Shown here: positions 1-7,587 of the stretch, one piece after another
Numbering within the stretch: the stretch's first letter is position 1
Layout of the letters: each line of letters starts with the position of its first letter
DNA from: Victivallales bacterium
GTDB taxonomy: Bacteria; Verrucomicrobiota; Lentisphaeria; Oligosphaerales; Lenti-02
Length of the DNA: 15,748 bases
Reading direction: 5' to 3'
NCBI GenBank assembly: GCA_018648945.1
Contig: JABGQJ010000100.1
Location: 1-15,748 of the forward strand
Notes under the pieces: model-generated
Database searches by the model: none
Told to the model about the DNA's origin: nothing
The model's input: the letters and a program-made list of their open reading frames with translations, nothing else
Made by a program: the position numbers and the translations under genes

Positions 1-286
1 AGAGCGCATTGTTCATCACTGGCCCCGAGCGCCAGTAGGCGTTCACGTGGACCAGGTGCCAGAGATCCTCAATCCGGTGCACGTCCCGTCCCTTGAGCAG
101 GGGTGCCAGGAAGTCATCGACGACGGTCGCGACCGCGCGGTGGCGCTGGGTGAAGGTGGCGCAGCCAAGACCGTACAGGCCGGGCTCGGAAGTCTCGACC
201 TTGACCACGATCAGCCGTTTCTGCGTGCTCCCGGTCCCGGGGGATACCAAGATGGCTCGGACATCGCGGATCGTGGGAGAGGACAT
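1..286 (-). CDS. RspA / mannonate dehydratase-like enolase-superfamily protein, 5' part only
   Basis: Partial gene: the first 95 codons are visible and the 3' end lies beyond the left edge. I translated it by hand; it begins MSSPTIRDVRAILVSPGTGS. Residues of the form VKVET-EPGLYGLGCATFTQR, then RIEDLW, then YWRSGPVMNNAL match the N-terminal capping domain of mandelate racemase/muconate-lactonizing enzymes, specifically the RspA / D-mannonate (D-galactonate) dehydratase group, which removes water from sugar acids in the cytoplasm using Mg2+. The metal ligands and catalytic bases lie in the missing barrel domain, so the substrate cannot be named. The ATG at 286 is chosen because GGAG (294-297) sits 7 nt upstream and the protein aligns from there. 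It is divergent from the 524-5923 operon. The family is fairly secure, the exact activity is not. Confidence 0.85.
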   Translation of the reverse strand, partial: MSSPTIRDVRAILVSPGTGSTQKRLIVVKVETSEPGLYGLGCATFTQRHRAVATVVDDFLAPLLKGRDVHRIEDLWHLVHVNAYWRSGPVMNNAL

Positions 287-368
287 GGCATGGCTCCGAC
301 GCTCGGTTCAGTGTGCTACGGGCAAGGGACGCGGTCGGTGAAAAAAGTGACGGAAACAACCGCACTTG

Positions 369-397
369 TTGAGAATATCCCGAACCCGCCCTACGTT
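369..397 (+). promoter_or_regulatory. Candidate sigma70-type promoter for the DUF1549 operon
   Basis: TTGAGA (369-374; 5 of 6 matches to the -35 consensus) is followed after 17 nt by TACGTT (392-397; 3 of 6, but with the most conserved T, A and final T). Transcription would start near 404 and leave a leader of about 120 nt before the ATG at 524. The leader holds a small GC-rich hairpin (456-469) and no riboswitch that I recognise. This is a pattern match only, in an organism whose sigma factors are unknown. Confidence 0.25.
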
Positions 398-523
398 CTA
401 CGTGTCAACGGCCTATAGAACCTGCAATGTAGACTGCCTCTGGCCGCCTGTCTCCCCTCGCAAGCGGGGCACATCGAGCCGCTCTGGATGGAGTGGCCGA
501 GAGTATAGCAACGGAGCGAATGC

Positions 524-2122
524 ATGACTTGGACTCGACGGTTGCCCTTCGCCCCCAGCCGCAGTCGCGGGCGGGTGGCGATGCTGTTTGTTGCTGTCCT
601 GGCGGGGCTGGCGACGGCCAAGCCACCGGTAGCCCCGTACGAGACGGACGCCGGATTCGTGCCTGCCAATGCCGTTGACGACATCATGCTGAAGGCTTGG
701 ATAGGGGAGGGGATCACCCCGGCCCATCTCTGCTCGGACGATGTGTTCGTGCGGCGCGTGCATCTGGATCTGATCGGCGCGTTGCCGACGGCTGCGGAGG
801 TGCTCCGGTTCCGCAAGGACGAGCGCCCTGGCAAGCGCGCGGCGAAGGTGGAGGCCCTGCTGAAGCGCAAGGAATTCGCCGACTACTGGGCGCTCAAGTG
901 GTGCGATGTGCTGCGAGTCAAGGCTGAGTTCCCCATCAATCTGTGGCCGAACGCGGTGCAGGCCTACCACCGCTGGGTCCGTGACGCGATCAAGACAAAC
1001 AAGCCCTACGATCAGTTTGCCCGCGAGTTGCTTACCTCTAGCGGCAGCAACTTCCGCGTGCCGCCGGTCAACTTCTACCGGGCCATGCAGGGACACGAAC
1101 CTGCCACCATCGCTCAGTGCGTGGCTCTGACCTTCATGGGGGCGCGGCTGGAGAGTTGGCCCGAGAAGGAACGCGAGGGGCTGGAGGCGCTTTTCTCCCG
1201 CGTGGCCTTCAAGGGGACCGCCGAATGGAAGGAGGAGATCGTCCATCTCGACCCGGCCCCGGAAGGTCCGCTCAGGGCGATGTTCCCGGACGGACGACCC
1301 GTGTCCGTTCCTGCTGGCACGGACCCGCGCCGGGTGTTTGCCGACTGGCTCATCCAGGGCGACAACCCCTGGTTTGCGCGGGCCGCCACAAACCGGCTCT
1401 GGTTCTGGCTTCTGGGGCGTGGCGTCGTCCATGAGGCGGATGATATTCGCGATGACAACCCGCCGGTGGTGCCCGAGCTTCTCGCCTATCTCGAAGGGGA
1501 GATGGTCAAGCGGAAATACGACCTTCGGCACGTCATCCGGCTGATCGTCAACTCCCGCACCTACCAGCAGTCCTCGATCCCCCAGGGAGACCCGGAGAGG
1601 TCCGAGGCGATGTTCGCCTGCTACCCCGTGCGCCGCTTGGATGCCGAGGTGCTGGTGGATGCCTTGGCCAAGATATTCGGGCCTGGGGAATCCTACTCCA
1701 GCCCCATTCCGGAGCCTTTCACCTTCATCCCCGAGAACCACCGGACGGTCACCTTGGCCGACGGCAGTATCAGCAGCCAGTTTCTGGAGATGTTCGGTCG
1801 CCCCGCGCGGGATACCGGGATGCTCTCGGAACGGAGCAACCAGCCCACGGATGGCCAGCGGATGCACATGCTGAACTCCAGTCACGTGCAGACGAAGATC
1901 GAGCGCGGCTGGGGGCTGAAGACCATCGTCTGGGGTGCCAAGAAGCGCCCCGGCGCCATGCTTCACTCCCTGTATCTTACCATCCTCTCCCGCCCGCCCA
2001 CCCAGGCCGAGATCGCAACCGCCCGGAGCTACACCACAGGTGGGAGGGTGAAGAAGGCGCAGGGGATCCACGACTTGGCCTGGGCATTGATCAATACCAA
2101 GGAATTCCTCTACCGACACTGA
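524..2122 (+). CDS. DUF1549/DUF1553 domain protein without heme motif
   Basis: 532-aa predicted exported protein. Residues 18-33 (RVAMLFVAVLAGLATA) form a short signal-peptide-like hydrophobic segment. DUF1549 spans about 47-228 (VFVRRVHLDLIGALPT, YWALKWCDVLRVK, YDQFARELL) and DUF1553 about 265-530 (FADWLI, FARAATNRLWFWLLGRG, LIVNSRTYQQS, RRLDAEVLVDAL, LYLTILSRPPT). This pair of domains is a hallmark of planctomycete-type genomes, where it is often part of longer proteins with a cytochrome c domain. No CxxCH occurs anywhere here: at 206-217, where relatives usually read GVRLQCAQCHNHPF, this protein reads GARLESWPEKER. Start: ATG at 524 with GGAG (513-516) 7 nt upstream; the methionine at residue 20 is an alternative. 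It is first in a three-gene operon. Biochemical function is unknown. Confidence 0.93.
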   Translation: MTWTRRLPFAPSRSRGRVAMLFVAVLAGLATAKPPVAPYETDAGFVPANAVDDIMLKAWIGEGITPAHLCSDDVFVRRVHLDLIGALPTAAEVLRFRKDERPGKRAAKVEALLKRKEFADYWALKWCDVLRVKAEFPINLWPNAVQAYHRWVRDAIKTNKPYDQFARELLTSSGSNFRVPPVNFYRAMQGHEPATIAQCVALTFMGARLESWPEKEREGLEALFSRVAFKGTAEWKEEIVHLDPAPEGPLRAMFPDGRPVSVPAGTDPRRVFADWLIQGDNPWFARAATNRLWFWLLGRGVVHEADDIRDDNPPVVPELLAYLEGEMVKRKYDLRHVIRLIVNSRTYQQSSIPQGDPERSEAMFACYPVRRLDAEVLVDALAKIFGPGESYSSPIPEPFTFIPENHRTVTLADGSISSQFLEMFGRPARDTGMLSERSNQPTDGQRMHMLNSSHVQTKIERGWGLKTIVWGAKKRPGAMLHSLYLTILSRPPTQAEIATARSYTTGGRVKKAQGIHDLAWALINTKEFLYRH

Positions 2123-2137
2123 GTGGCCGGTGGCCAC
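2123..2137 (+). other. Intercistronic GC-rich hairpin
   Basis: GTGGCC (2123-2128), loop GGT, GGCCAC (2132-2137): a perfect 6-bp inverted repeat directly after the stop codon of the DUF1549 gene and just before the ribosome-binding site (GAGG 2146-2149) of the DUF1501 gene. There is no U-tract, so it is not a rho-independent terminator. It could affect mRNA stability or coupling, or be chance in GC-rich DNA. Confidence 0.25.
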
Positions 2138-2157
2138 AGCGCAGCGAGGCACACGAT

Positions 2158-3501
2158 ATGAGCAGACGATCAACAACTGACGGTATGACCCGACGCGAGG
2201 CATTGCGGCTTGGGCTACTCGGGGCCGGCGGCATGGGCTTGCTCGGACAGGACCTGCTGGCGCGGACGGCCAGGAAGCCCGCTGGCAGCAGGGCAGGGCG
2301 GGCAAAGTCGGTCATCCAGATCTGGATGTGGGGCGGCCCGCCGCATACGGACACGTTTGACCCGAAGCCGGATGCGGGGAAGGACTATACCGGTCCGCTG
2401 AACAAGACCATGAAGACCAACGTGACCGGCATCCGGATCAGCGACCAGTTGCCGTTGCTGGCGAAGCAGGCGGACAAGTATTCGATCATTCGCAGCATGA
2501 CCCACGGCATCAACGGCCATGAGACCGCGTCCTACATTACCCAGACCGGACGCAAGCCCGGACGGCTGGTGTTCCCCTGCGCGGGTGCGGTGGTCTCGCT
2601 CTTCAAGGGGTACGACCAGGGATACAAGGGGATTGTGCCTCCCTACATCGTCCTTACGCAGCCCCAGGGCCGGTTCTCGGAAGCGGGTTTCCTAGGTCAG
2701 AAGTACAAGCCTTTCGCCACGGGCGGCAACCCCGCCCAGACGCCCTTCGCGGTGGAGGGCATCGTCGCCAAGGGCATCACTGACGAGCGCCAACTGAAGC
2801 GCCGGGAACTGTTGCACAAGTTGGACGGTCTCGGGCATACCATGCCGGGGAATCCGCATTTTGCGGCGACGGACCAGGCCGAGGAGAATGCCTATGCGAT
2901 GATGTTCGGAGATGCTCGCAAGCTCTTCGATCTCTCCTCCGAGAAGGATGCCCTGCGAGACCGCTACGGGCGCAACACCTTCGGCCAATCCTGCCTCATG
3001 GCCCGACGCCTGGCCGAGCAGGGCGTGCCGTATATCACGATCAACTACAAGGGCTGGGACACCCACAAGCAGCACTTCGACATCATGAGCCGGAAGCTGC
3101 CGGAGATGGATCAGGGCATGTCCACCTTGCTCGAGGATCTCGCCGACCGGGGGCTGCTGGACAGCACCATCGTTTGGTGGGGTGGCGAGTTCGGCCGTGG
3201 CCCGAAAGTTCAGTGGAATCCGCCGTGGAACGGCGGTCGTTCGCACTACGGCAAGTGCTTCTCCGCAGTCGTCGCCGGGGGTGGCTTCGAAGGCGGGCAG
3301 GTAGTCGGGAAGTCCAGTGCCAGAGGCGAAGAAGTGGTCGACCGTCCGGTCTACCCCGTGGATATGATCGGCAGTATCTACGAGTTGATGGGGATCGACC
3401 CCGAGGGCAAGATGCCCAATCCCCGTGGCCTCGACGTCCAGGTGCTCCCCGCTGGCGGGGACGGCATCAAGAGCGGCGGCCGACTCAAGGAAATCATGTA
3501 G
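2158..3501 (+). CDS. DUF1501 domain protein, Tat-exported
   Basis: 447 aa, close to the usual length for the family. The N-terminus carries a twin-arginine signal: TRREALRLGLLGAGGMGLLG at residues 11-30. The rest is one DUF1501 domain (alkaline-phosphatase/sulfatase-like fold): WMWGGPPHTDTFDPKPDA at 56-73, GIRISDQLPLLA, the GWDTH motif at 299-303, WWGGEFGRGPK at 340-350 and GGRSHYGKCFSAVVAGGG at 359-376. D301, H303, E344 and H363 fall in positions expected to shape the metal-like site of this fold. DUF1501 genes are regularly found next to DUF1549/DUF1553 genes, as here, and the pair is thought to act together outside the cytoplasmic membrane, but no reaction has been established. Start ATG with GAGG 8 nt upstream. 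It lies 35 nt after the previous gene and 16 nt before the next. Confidence 0.95.
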   Translation: MSRRSTTDGMTRREALRLGLLGAGGMGLLGQDLLARTARKPAGSRAGRAKSVIQIWMWGGPPHTDTFDPKPDAGKDYTGPLNKTMKTNVTGIRISDQLPLLAKQADKYSIIRSMTHGINGHETASYITQTGRKPGRLVFPCAGAVVSLFKGYDQGYKGIVPPYIVLTQPQGRFSEAGFLGQKYKPFATGGNPAQTPFAVEGIVAKGITDERQLKRRELLHKLDGLGHTMPGNPHFAATDQAEENAYAMMFGDARKLFDLSSEKDALRDRYGRNTFGQSCLMARRLAEQGVPYITINYKGWDTHKQHFDIMSRKLPEMDQGMSTLLEDLADRGLLDSTIVWWGGEFGRGPKVQWNPPWNGGRSHYGKCFSAVVAGGGFEGGQVVGKSSARGEEVVDRPVYPVDMIGSIYELMGIDPEGKMPNPRGLDVQVLPAGGDGIKSGGRLKEIM

Positions 3502-3504
3502 TTC

Positions 3505-3509
3505 GGGAG
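3505..3509 (+). promoter_or_regulatory. Ribosome-binding site fixing the start of the PPC-domain gene
   Basis: GGGAG lies 8 nt before the ATG at 3518. The reading frame is open further upstream to an ATG at 3425, but that would overlap the DUF1501 gene by 77 nt and prepend 31 residues unlike any signal peptide. The start at 3518 gives an immediate, typical Sec signal. Confidence 0.6.
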
Positions 3510-3517
3510 TCCTCCGA

Positions 3518-5923
3518 ATGAGTTTGAACAAGAGCTTGTCTCTCGCCCTCCTTGTGGCCCTGGTTGCGGGACTGGGACACGCCCAGACTGCCCGGCAGCC
3601 GCACATTGGCTACGTTTTTCCGGCTGGCGGCAACCGGGGAACCACCTTCGAGGTCGTGCTCGGCGGGCAGCTTCTCCGTCGTCCCAAGGCCGTGCATGTC
3701 TCAGGCGAGGGCGTGGAAGCGGAGGTGGTGAAGCACTACCGTCCCCGCCGGAATCTGATGCCGGAACAGAGGAAGGTCTTGCGCGAAACGGTCCAGAATC
3801 TGCTTGAGAAGCGCTGGTCGGAGTTGCCGGGCACCAAGGGCAAGACGCCCCCCTGGGGACGGCGCAAACCCAAGAAGAAGGCGGCCAGGAAGGACTCCAA
3901 GGCCGAGCCCGTGAAGATGCCGGAGCACCCCATGCTGCGGGATCTGGAGAAGAAGACTCTGCATGAACTGCAGCACATCACCAACGAGCTGATCCTCAAC
4001 AAGAGCTTCCGCAAGCGGCAGATCAACAACCAGCTCGCCGAAATGGTGGTGGTGAAAGTGACTGTCGCGCCCGGGGCCAAACTTGGCGATCGGGAATTGC
4101 GTATGGAGACGGCGAGTGGGCTGACCAATCCCATGTGCTTCCAGGTGGGCGCATTGCCTGAGATCGACGAGATGGAGCCGAACAATCCGGACAGCAGACC
4201 CAAGCTCCCCGCCCTGCCACCCGCCAAGCTGCCAGTGGTCATCAACGGCCAGATCCTGCCCGGTGACGTGGACCGGATTCCATTCTCGGCGAAGGCCGGG
4301 CAACGGCTGGTGGTCCGAGTCGCGGCTCGTCATCTTGTGCCCTACCTGGCCGATGCCGTCCCGGGCTGGTTCCAGGCGACCGTGTCGCTTATCGGGCCCC
4401 GTGGCGAGGAAGTGGCGTTTGCAGATGACTACCAGTTCGATCCCGACCCCGTGCTCTTCTACACCGTGCCCAAGGACGGCGTCTACGAACTGGAGATCCA
4501 CGATTCCATCTACCGCGGGCGGCAGGATTTCGTCTATCGCGTAGCCATTGGTGAACTGCCCTTCGTGACGCATTCGTTCCCCTTGGGCGCGAAGACCGGG
4601 CAGAAGGTGGTGGCCTCAATCGGTGGCGAGCATTTGGCCGCTAAGCGCGTGGCGCTGGACACTCGTCGGGGCGACTGGGGAATTCGCCGGGCTTCCGTCG
4701 GCAAGGGCAAGAACCAGTCGAACGACGTGCTGTATGTGGTCGAAGATCTGCCCGAGACGACCGAGAAGGAACCGAACGATGATCGGCGCGGAGCGCAACG
4801 CATCTTCCTCCCCCGCACGTTGAACGGGCGTATCGAGAGCCCGGGCGATGTGGATGTGTACGTATTCCGGGGCAAGAAGCGCCAGGAAGTGGTGGCCGAG
4901 GTGATGGCCCGCCGCCTGCGTTCGCCCCTCGACTCGCTGCTGCGGTTGACCGATGCCAGGGGCAGAACCGTGGCGTGGAACGACGATCACGTGCGCAAGG
5001 ACCCGCCGTTCCTGCACACGGGTGACGGATTGTTGACCCATCACGCGGACTCCTACCTTCGCGCCGAACTGCCCAAGGATGGCAACTACTATCTGCACGT
5101 GAGCGACACCAGCAGCTTGGGCGGCAAGGCCTATGGCTACCGCATACGAGTGGCTCTGCCGCAGCCGGACTTCGCCCTGCGTGTCAGCCCCGCCACCCTC
5201 AGCCTTCAGGGCGGTCGCGTGGCTCCGATCACTGTGCATATCCTGCGCCGCGATGGCTTCACCGGATCAGTCCAGCTCGGTTTGCGTGACGCTCCCGAGG
5301 GGATGCTGCTGGCCGGGGGGCGGATTCCCGCCGGGCAGGATAAGATCCGCCTCACCCTGACCACTCCCAAGAGTGTGCCGGTGTCCCCCTTCGCAGTTGA
5401 GGTGGAGGGAACCGCGCGCATCAGGGGCAAAGCGGTGAAGCGTCTTGCTCGCCCGGTGGACGATGTCATGCAGGCCTTCCTGTGGCGCCATCTGGCCCCG
5501 GCTGAGGAGATGCAGGTGGCCATGAAGAACGTTAAGTGGAATGCCCCCCGTGCGGCTGTCGAAGGGAAGAGTCCCGTGCCCATCCGCGTGGGCACCACAT
5601 CGGAGGTGAAGATCAAGACCCCGCCCAAGACCTGGGTGGCGAATGTGGAGATCGTCCTGAACGACCCGCCCAAAGGCATGAGCGTCGGCAAGACGCGCAC
5701 CGAGAAGGACGGATACGTATTCGAGCTCATCGCCGACAAGGAGGAGCTGGAACCCGGGCTCGCCGGCAATCTGATCGCCGAGGCCTTTGGCACGACGATC
5801 CCGAAAGCTCCTGCAAAGGGAAAGAAGGGCAAGGGTAAGAAGGTGGCGAAGGCTGCGGCCAAGCCTCGTCGCATTTCCCTCGGGTATATACCCGCCATCC
5901 CCTTCCAGGTCGTCAAGCGGTAG
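3518..5923 (+). CDS. Secreted protein with two pre-peptidase C-terminal (PPC) domains
   Basis: 801 aa from the start at 3518. Sec signal peptide at 1-22 (MSLNKSLSLALLVALVAGLGHA, likely cut before Q23). Residues 27-72 are an Ig-like segment (GYVFPAGGNRGTTFEVVLGG) common at the start of planctomycete PPC proteins. Residues 80-175 are charged and probably helical. Two PPC beta-domains follow, each opened by an EPN motif: EMEPNN at 218-223 (domain to about 345) and EKEPNDD at 416-422 (domain to about 546), with typical GDVD-x-(I/Y)-x-F strands at 249-256 and 443-450. Residues 550-640 look like another beta-sandwich. No catalytic domain is recognisable, so a substrate- or matrix-binding role is inferred. 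Oddities are two lysine/arginine-rich stretches, at 114-128 and 763-785. Last gene of the operon, 16 nt after DUF1501. Confidence 0.9.
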   Translation: MSLNKSLSLALLVALVAGLGHAQTARQPHIGYVFPAGGNRGTTFEVVLGGQLLRRPKAVHVSGEGVEAEVVKHYRPRRNLMPEQRKVLRETVQNLLEKRWSELPGTKGKTPPWGRRKPKKKAARKDSKAEPVKMPEHPMLRDLEKKTLHELQHITNELILNKSFRKRQINNQLAEMVVVKVTVAPGAKLGDRELRMETASGLTNPMCFQVGALPEIDEMEPNNPDSRPKLPALPPAKLPVVINGQILPGDVDRIPFSAKAGQRLVVRVAARHLVPYLADAVPGWFQATVSLIGPRGEEVAFADDYQFDPDPVLFYTVPKDGVYELEIHDSIYRGRQDFVYRVAIGELPFVTHSFPLGAKTGQKVVASIGGEHLAAKRVALDTRRGDWGIRRASVGKGKNQSNDVLYVVEDLPETTEKEPNDDRRGAQRIFLPRTLNGRIESPGDVDVYVFRGKKRQEVVAEVMARRLRSPLDSLLRLTDARGRTVAWNDDHVRKDPPFLHTGDGLLTHHADSYLRAELPKDGNYYLHVSDTSSLGGKAYGYRIRVALPQPDFALRVSPATLSLQGGRVAPITVHILRRDGFTGSVQLGLRDAPEGMLLAGGRIPAGQDKIRLTLTTPKSVPVSPFAVEVEGTARIRGKAVKRLARPVDDVMQAFLWRHLAPAEEMQVAMKNVKWNAPRAAVEGKSPVPIRVGTTSEVKIKTPPKTWVANVEIVLNDPPKGMSVGKTRTEKDGYVFELIADKEELEPGLAGNLIAEAFGTTIPKAPAKGKKGKGKKVAKAAAKPRRISLGYIPAIPFQVVKR
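5881..5894. repeat. Perfect 14-bp palindrome near the 3' end of the PPC gene
   Basis: CGGGTATATACCCG is its own reverse complement. It lies inside the coding sequence (the S-L-G-Y-I-P-A part of the protein), 27 nt before the stop codon. It could be an operator-like site or an RNA hairpin at the end of the operon, but codon use alone may explain it. Confidence 0.3.
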
Positions 5924-5924
5924 A

Positions 5925-5941
5925 CTGCGCCATTCACGCAG
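5925..5941. other. Weak hairpin in the convergent intergenic region
   Basis: CTGCG (5925-5929) and CGCAG (5937-5941) with a 7-nt loop lie just after the plus-strand operon stop. The 92-nt gap between the two convergent genes (5924-6015) shows no canonical terminator with a T-tract on either strand. Either this short stem, or factor-dependent termination, must separate the two converging transcripts. Confidence 0.2.
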
Positions 5942-6015
5942 AGCCGGGCGGAGTGGACGGAGTGGAGGGAGGTCGCGCCGTGTGGTCCGGTTTTACGTGC
6001 TCCCTATCCGCCGAG

Positions 6016-7587
6016 CTAGAACGGGAAGTCCTCTTCGGCGAGGCCCGGGTCGGGGGCGGAGCTGGCGCTGTGGTCGTTGGCGAGGGGATCGAGAGCGGTG
6101 CCGTGGAGCGCCAGGGCTTCGATTGTGATCGCGCGCGGGCTCTGCGGGCAGACGTTTTCGCAGGCACCACAGCCGACGCAGAGATCGCCGTCCGTCACCG
6201 GATAGAGGATGCCGTCCCGGTCTTCGGGGTAGACCGCGTGGGTGGGGCAGACCTCGACACAGGCCCCGCATTCCTCGCCGCGTTGGTAGACGGCGCAGCG
6301 GTCCTCGTGGAGGTAGACCATGCCGATCTGGACGCGCTTCTTCTCGGGCACCGTCAGGGGCAGGATGGCCCCATTGGGGCAGACTTGGGAGCAGAGGTTG
6401 CAGTCGTAGTCGCAGGCTCCGGCCAGGTAGTCGAGCGCGGGCTGGAACACGCCCTTCCCACCGTGGGCGCTGATCCGTGGTTGCAGGACACGACCGGGGC
6501 AGAGGACCACGCAGAGGTGGCAGCCCGTGCAGGCGCTGGTGAAGTGGTCGAAGCTGATTCCACCCGGTGGCACGACCGGCATGGCTGCCTCCTCGGGCAC
6601 GAAGCCAGCCGAGGCGAGGGAACGCAAGGGGAGGGCGACAATCGCCGCCGCAGCGGTGGTGCCCAAGGCCAGAAGCTCCCGCCGGCCCCCATCGGTCTGG
6701 GCGGAACAGGAGGGGGAATCCGTGGCGTAGACCAGTGCCTGGGTGGGGCAGAGCCCCACGCAGTCGAGGCAGAGGACGCACTCGGCGGCGTTGATCTGGG
6801 CCTTCTTGTCCTCGGTGAGCACGATGCAGTCGGCCCGGCACTGACGAGCGCACATGCCACACCCTGTGCAGGTCTCCTCCTGGGTGCGGACGCGGACCTT
6901 GGAGAATCGGGAGAGCGTGGCCAAGAGGGCCCCGACCGGGCAGATACTGTTGCAGTAGAGCCGTCCGCGGAAGAGTGCCATGCCTACTGGCACCAGGAGC
7001 AACACGGCGACCAAGGTGGTCGTGCCCCAGGCGAGCTGCACGGGGCTGGCTCCCGCGAGCGCATAGATATCGGCCTTCTCCAGCATGGCGGAAAGCCCCT
7101 GTCTCCCCAGCGAGACGATTGGCCGCAGCAGCGCGGTGGCGGATCGGCCAAACACGCTATAGGGATCGATTAGGTTGACTAGGAACAGCGATCCTGCGGT
7201 TCCGGAGACGATGGTGGCAACCAACAGGCAGGTCCGCGCCGCTCGGCGCACATAGCCATTGCGGTCCTTGCGGTCCTGGCTCCTCTTGAGGCGCCGGAAC
7301 GAATGACCAAAGGCACGGGCCACGTCTTGGAGGACGCCGAGGGGGCAGAGGCAGGCGCAGTACCAACGCCCGGCCAGTAGGGTGAGCAGGAGAATGGCCA
7401 GCACGCTCAGGCCAGCCAGGATCGACCCGGTCGCGATGAGGCGGATGAAGGAGGGAAGGAGCTGGGTATGGGCCAGGAAGGGGGCGAGCACCTTGCCGAG
7501 ATCTCCCCCTAGAGCGAAGACCGCTACTGCGCCAACAAGGACGAGGCAGGCAATCAGGATGCGGAGTCGGCGGAGCCAGCGGCTCAT
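6016..7587 (-). CDS. Membrane polyferredoxin, NapH-like module fused to NapG-like module
   Basis: 523-aa membrane iron-sulfur protein. The N-terminal half resembles NapH/YccM: about four membrane helices (9-27, 54-72, 119-139, 185-206) and two CxxxCP motifs (C77-C81-P, C212-C216-P), then two [4Fe-4S] ferredoxin sets (C240/243/246/250 and C270/273/276/280). Next comes GGRRELLALGTTAAAAIVAL at 300-319, which looks like a twin-arginine signal or anchor. The second half resembles NapG, with four more Cys sets: 353/356/359/363; 392 or 396/399/403; 431/440/443/447; 470/473/476/480. The role is probably passing electrons from the quinol pool to a periplasmic acceptor. Start ATG with GGAAG 8 nt upstream; the ATG overlaps the DUF362 stop (ATGA), so the two are translationally coupled. 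No nitrate reductase genes lie nearby, so nap symbols are not justified. Confidence 0.9.
   Translation of the reverse strand: MSRWLRRLRILIACLVLVGAVAVFALGGDLGKVLAPFLAHTQLLPSFIRLIATGSILAGLSVLAILLLTLLAGRWYCACLCPLGVLQDVARAFGHSFRRLKRSQDRKDRNGYVRRAARTCLLVATIVSGTAGSLFLVNLIDPYSVFGRSATALLRPIVSLGRQGLSAMLEKADIYALAGASPVQLAWGTTTLVAVLLLVPVGMALFRGRLYCNSICPVGALLATLSRFSKVRVRTQEETCTGCGMCARQCRADCIVLTEDKKAQINAAECVLCLDCVGLCPTQALVYATDSPSCSAQTDGGRRELLALGTTAAAAIVALPLRSLASAGFVPEEAAMPVVPPGGISFDHFTSACTGCHLCVVLCPGRVLQPRISAHGGKGVFQPALDYLAGACDYDCNLCSQVCPNGAILPLTVPEKKRVQIGMVYLHEDRCAVYQRGEECGACVEVCPTHAVYPEDRDGILYPVTDGDLCVGCGACENVCPQSPRAITIEALALHGTALDPLANDHSASSAPDPGLAEEDFPF

Noticed and set aside
374..408. TTGACA on the minus strand (408 to 403) as -35 of a promoter for the RspA-like gene
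   Set aside because: The only reasonable -10 (GATATT, 379 to 374) is 23 nt away, too far for sigma70-type spacing.
47..418. Plus-strand open frame of 123 codons at the left edge
   Set aside because: Mostly antisense to the RspA-like coding start, which has clear family motifs and a good ribosome-binding site.
413..2305. Long open frame of 630 codons on the minus strand across the DUF1549 gene
   Set aside because: Fully antisense to a well-recognised family, no recognisable domain, and composition (rich in H, G, V, R, P) typical of the antisense shadow of GC3-rich codons.
5953..7173. Open frame of 406 codons on the plus strand opposite the polyferredoxin gene
   Set aside because: The minus-strand frame has regularly spaced cysteine motifs and membrane helices; the plus frame has neither.
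6016..7587. Periplasmic nitrate reductase (nap) locus
   Set aside because: The protein resembles NapH and NapG, but there is no NapA, NapB or NapD gene; related polyferredoxins occur in many systems.
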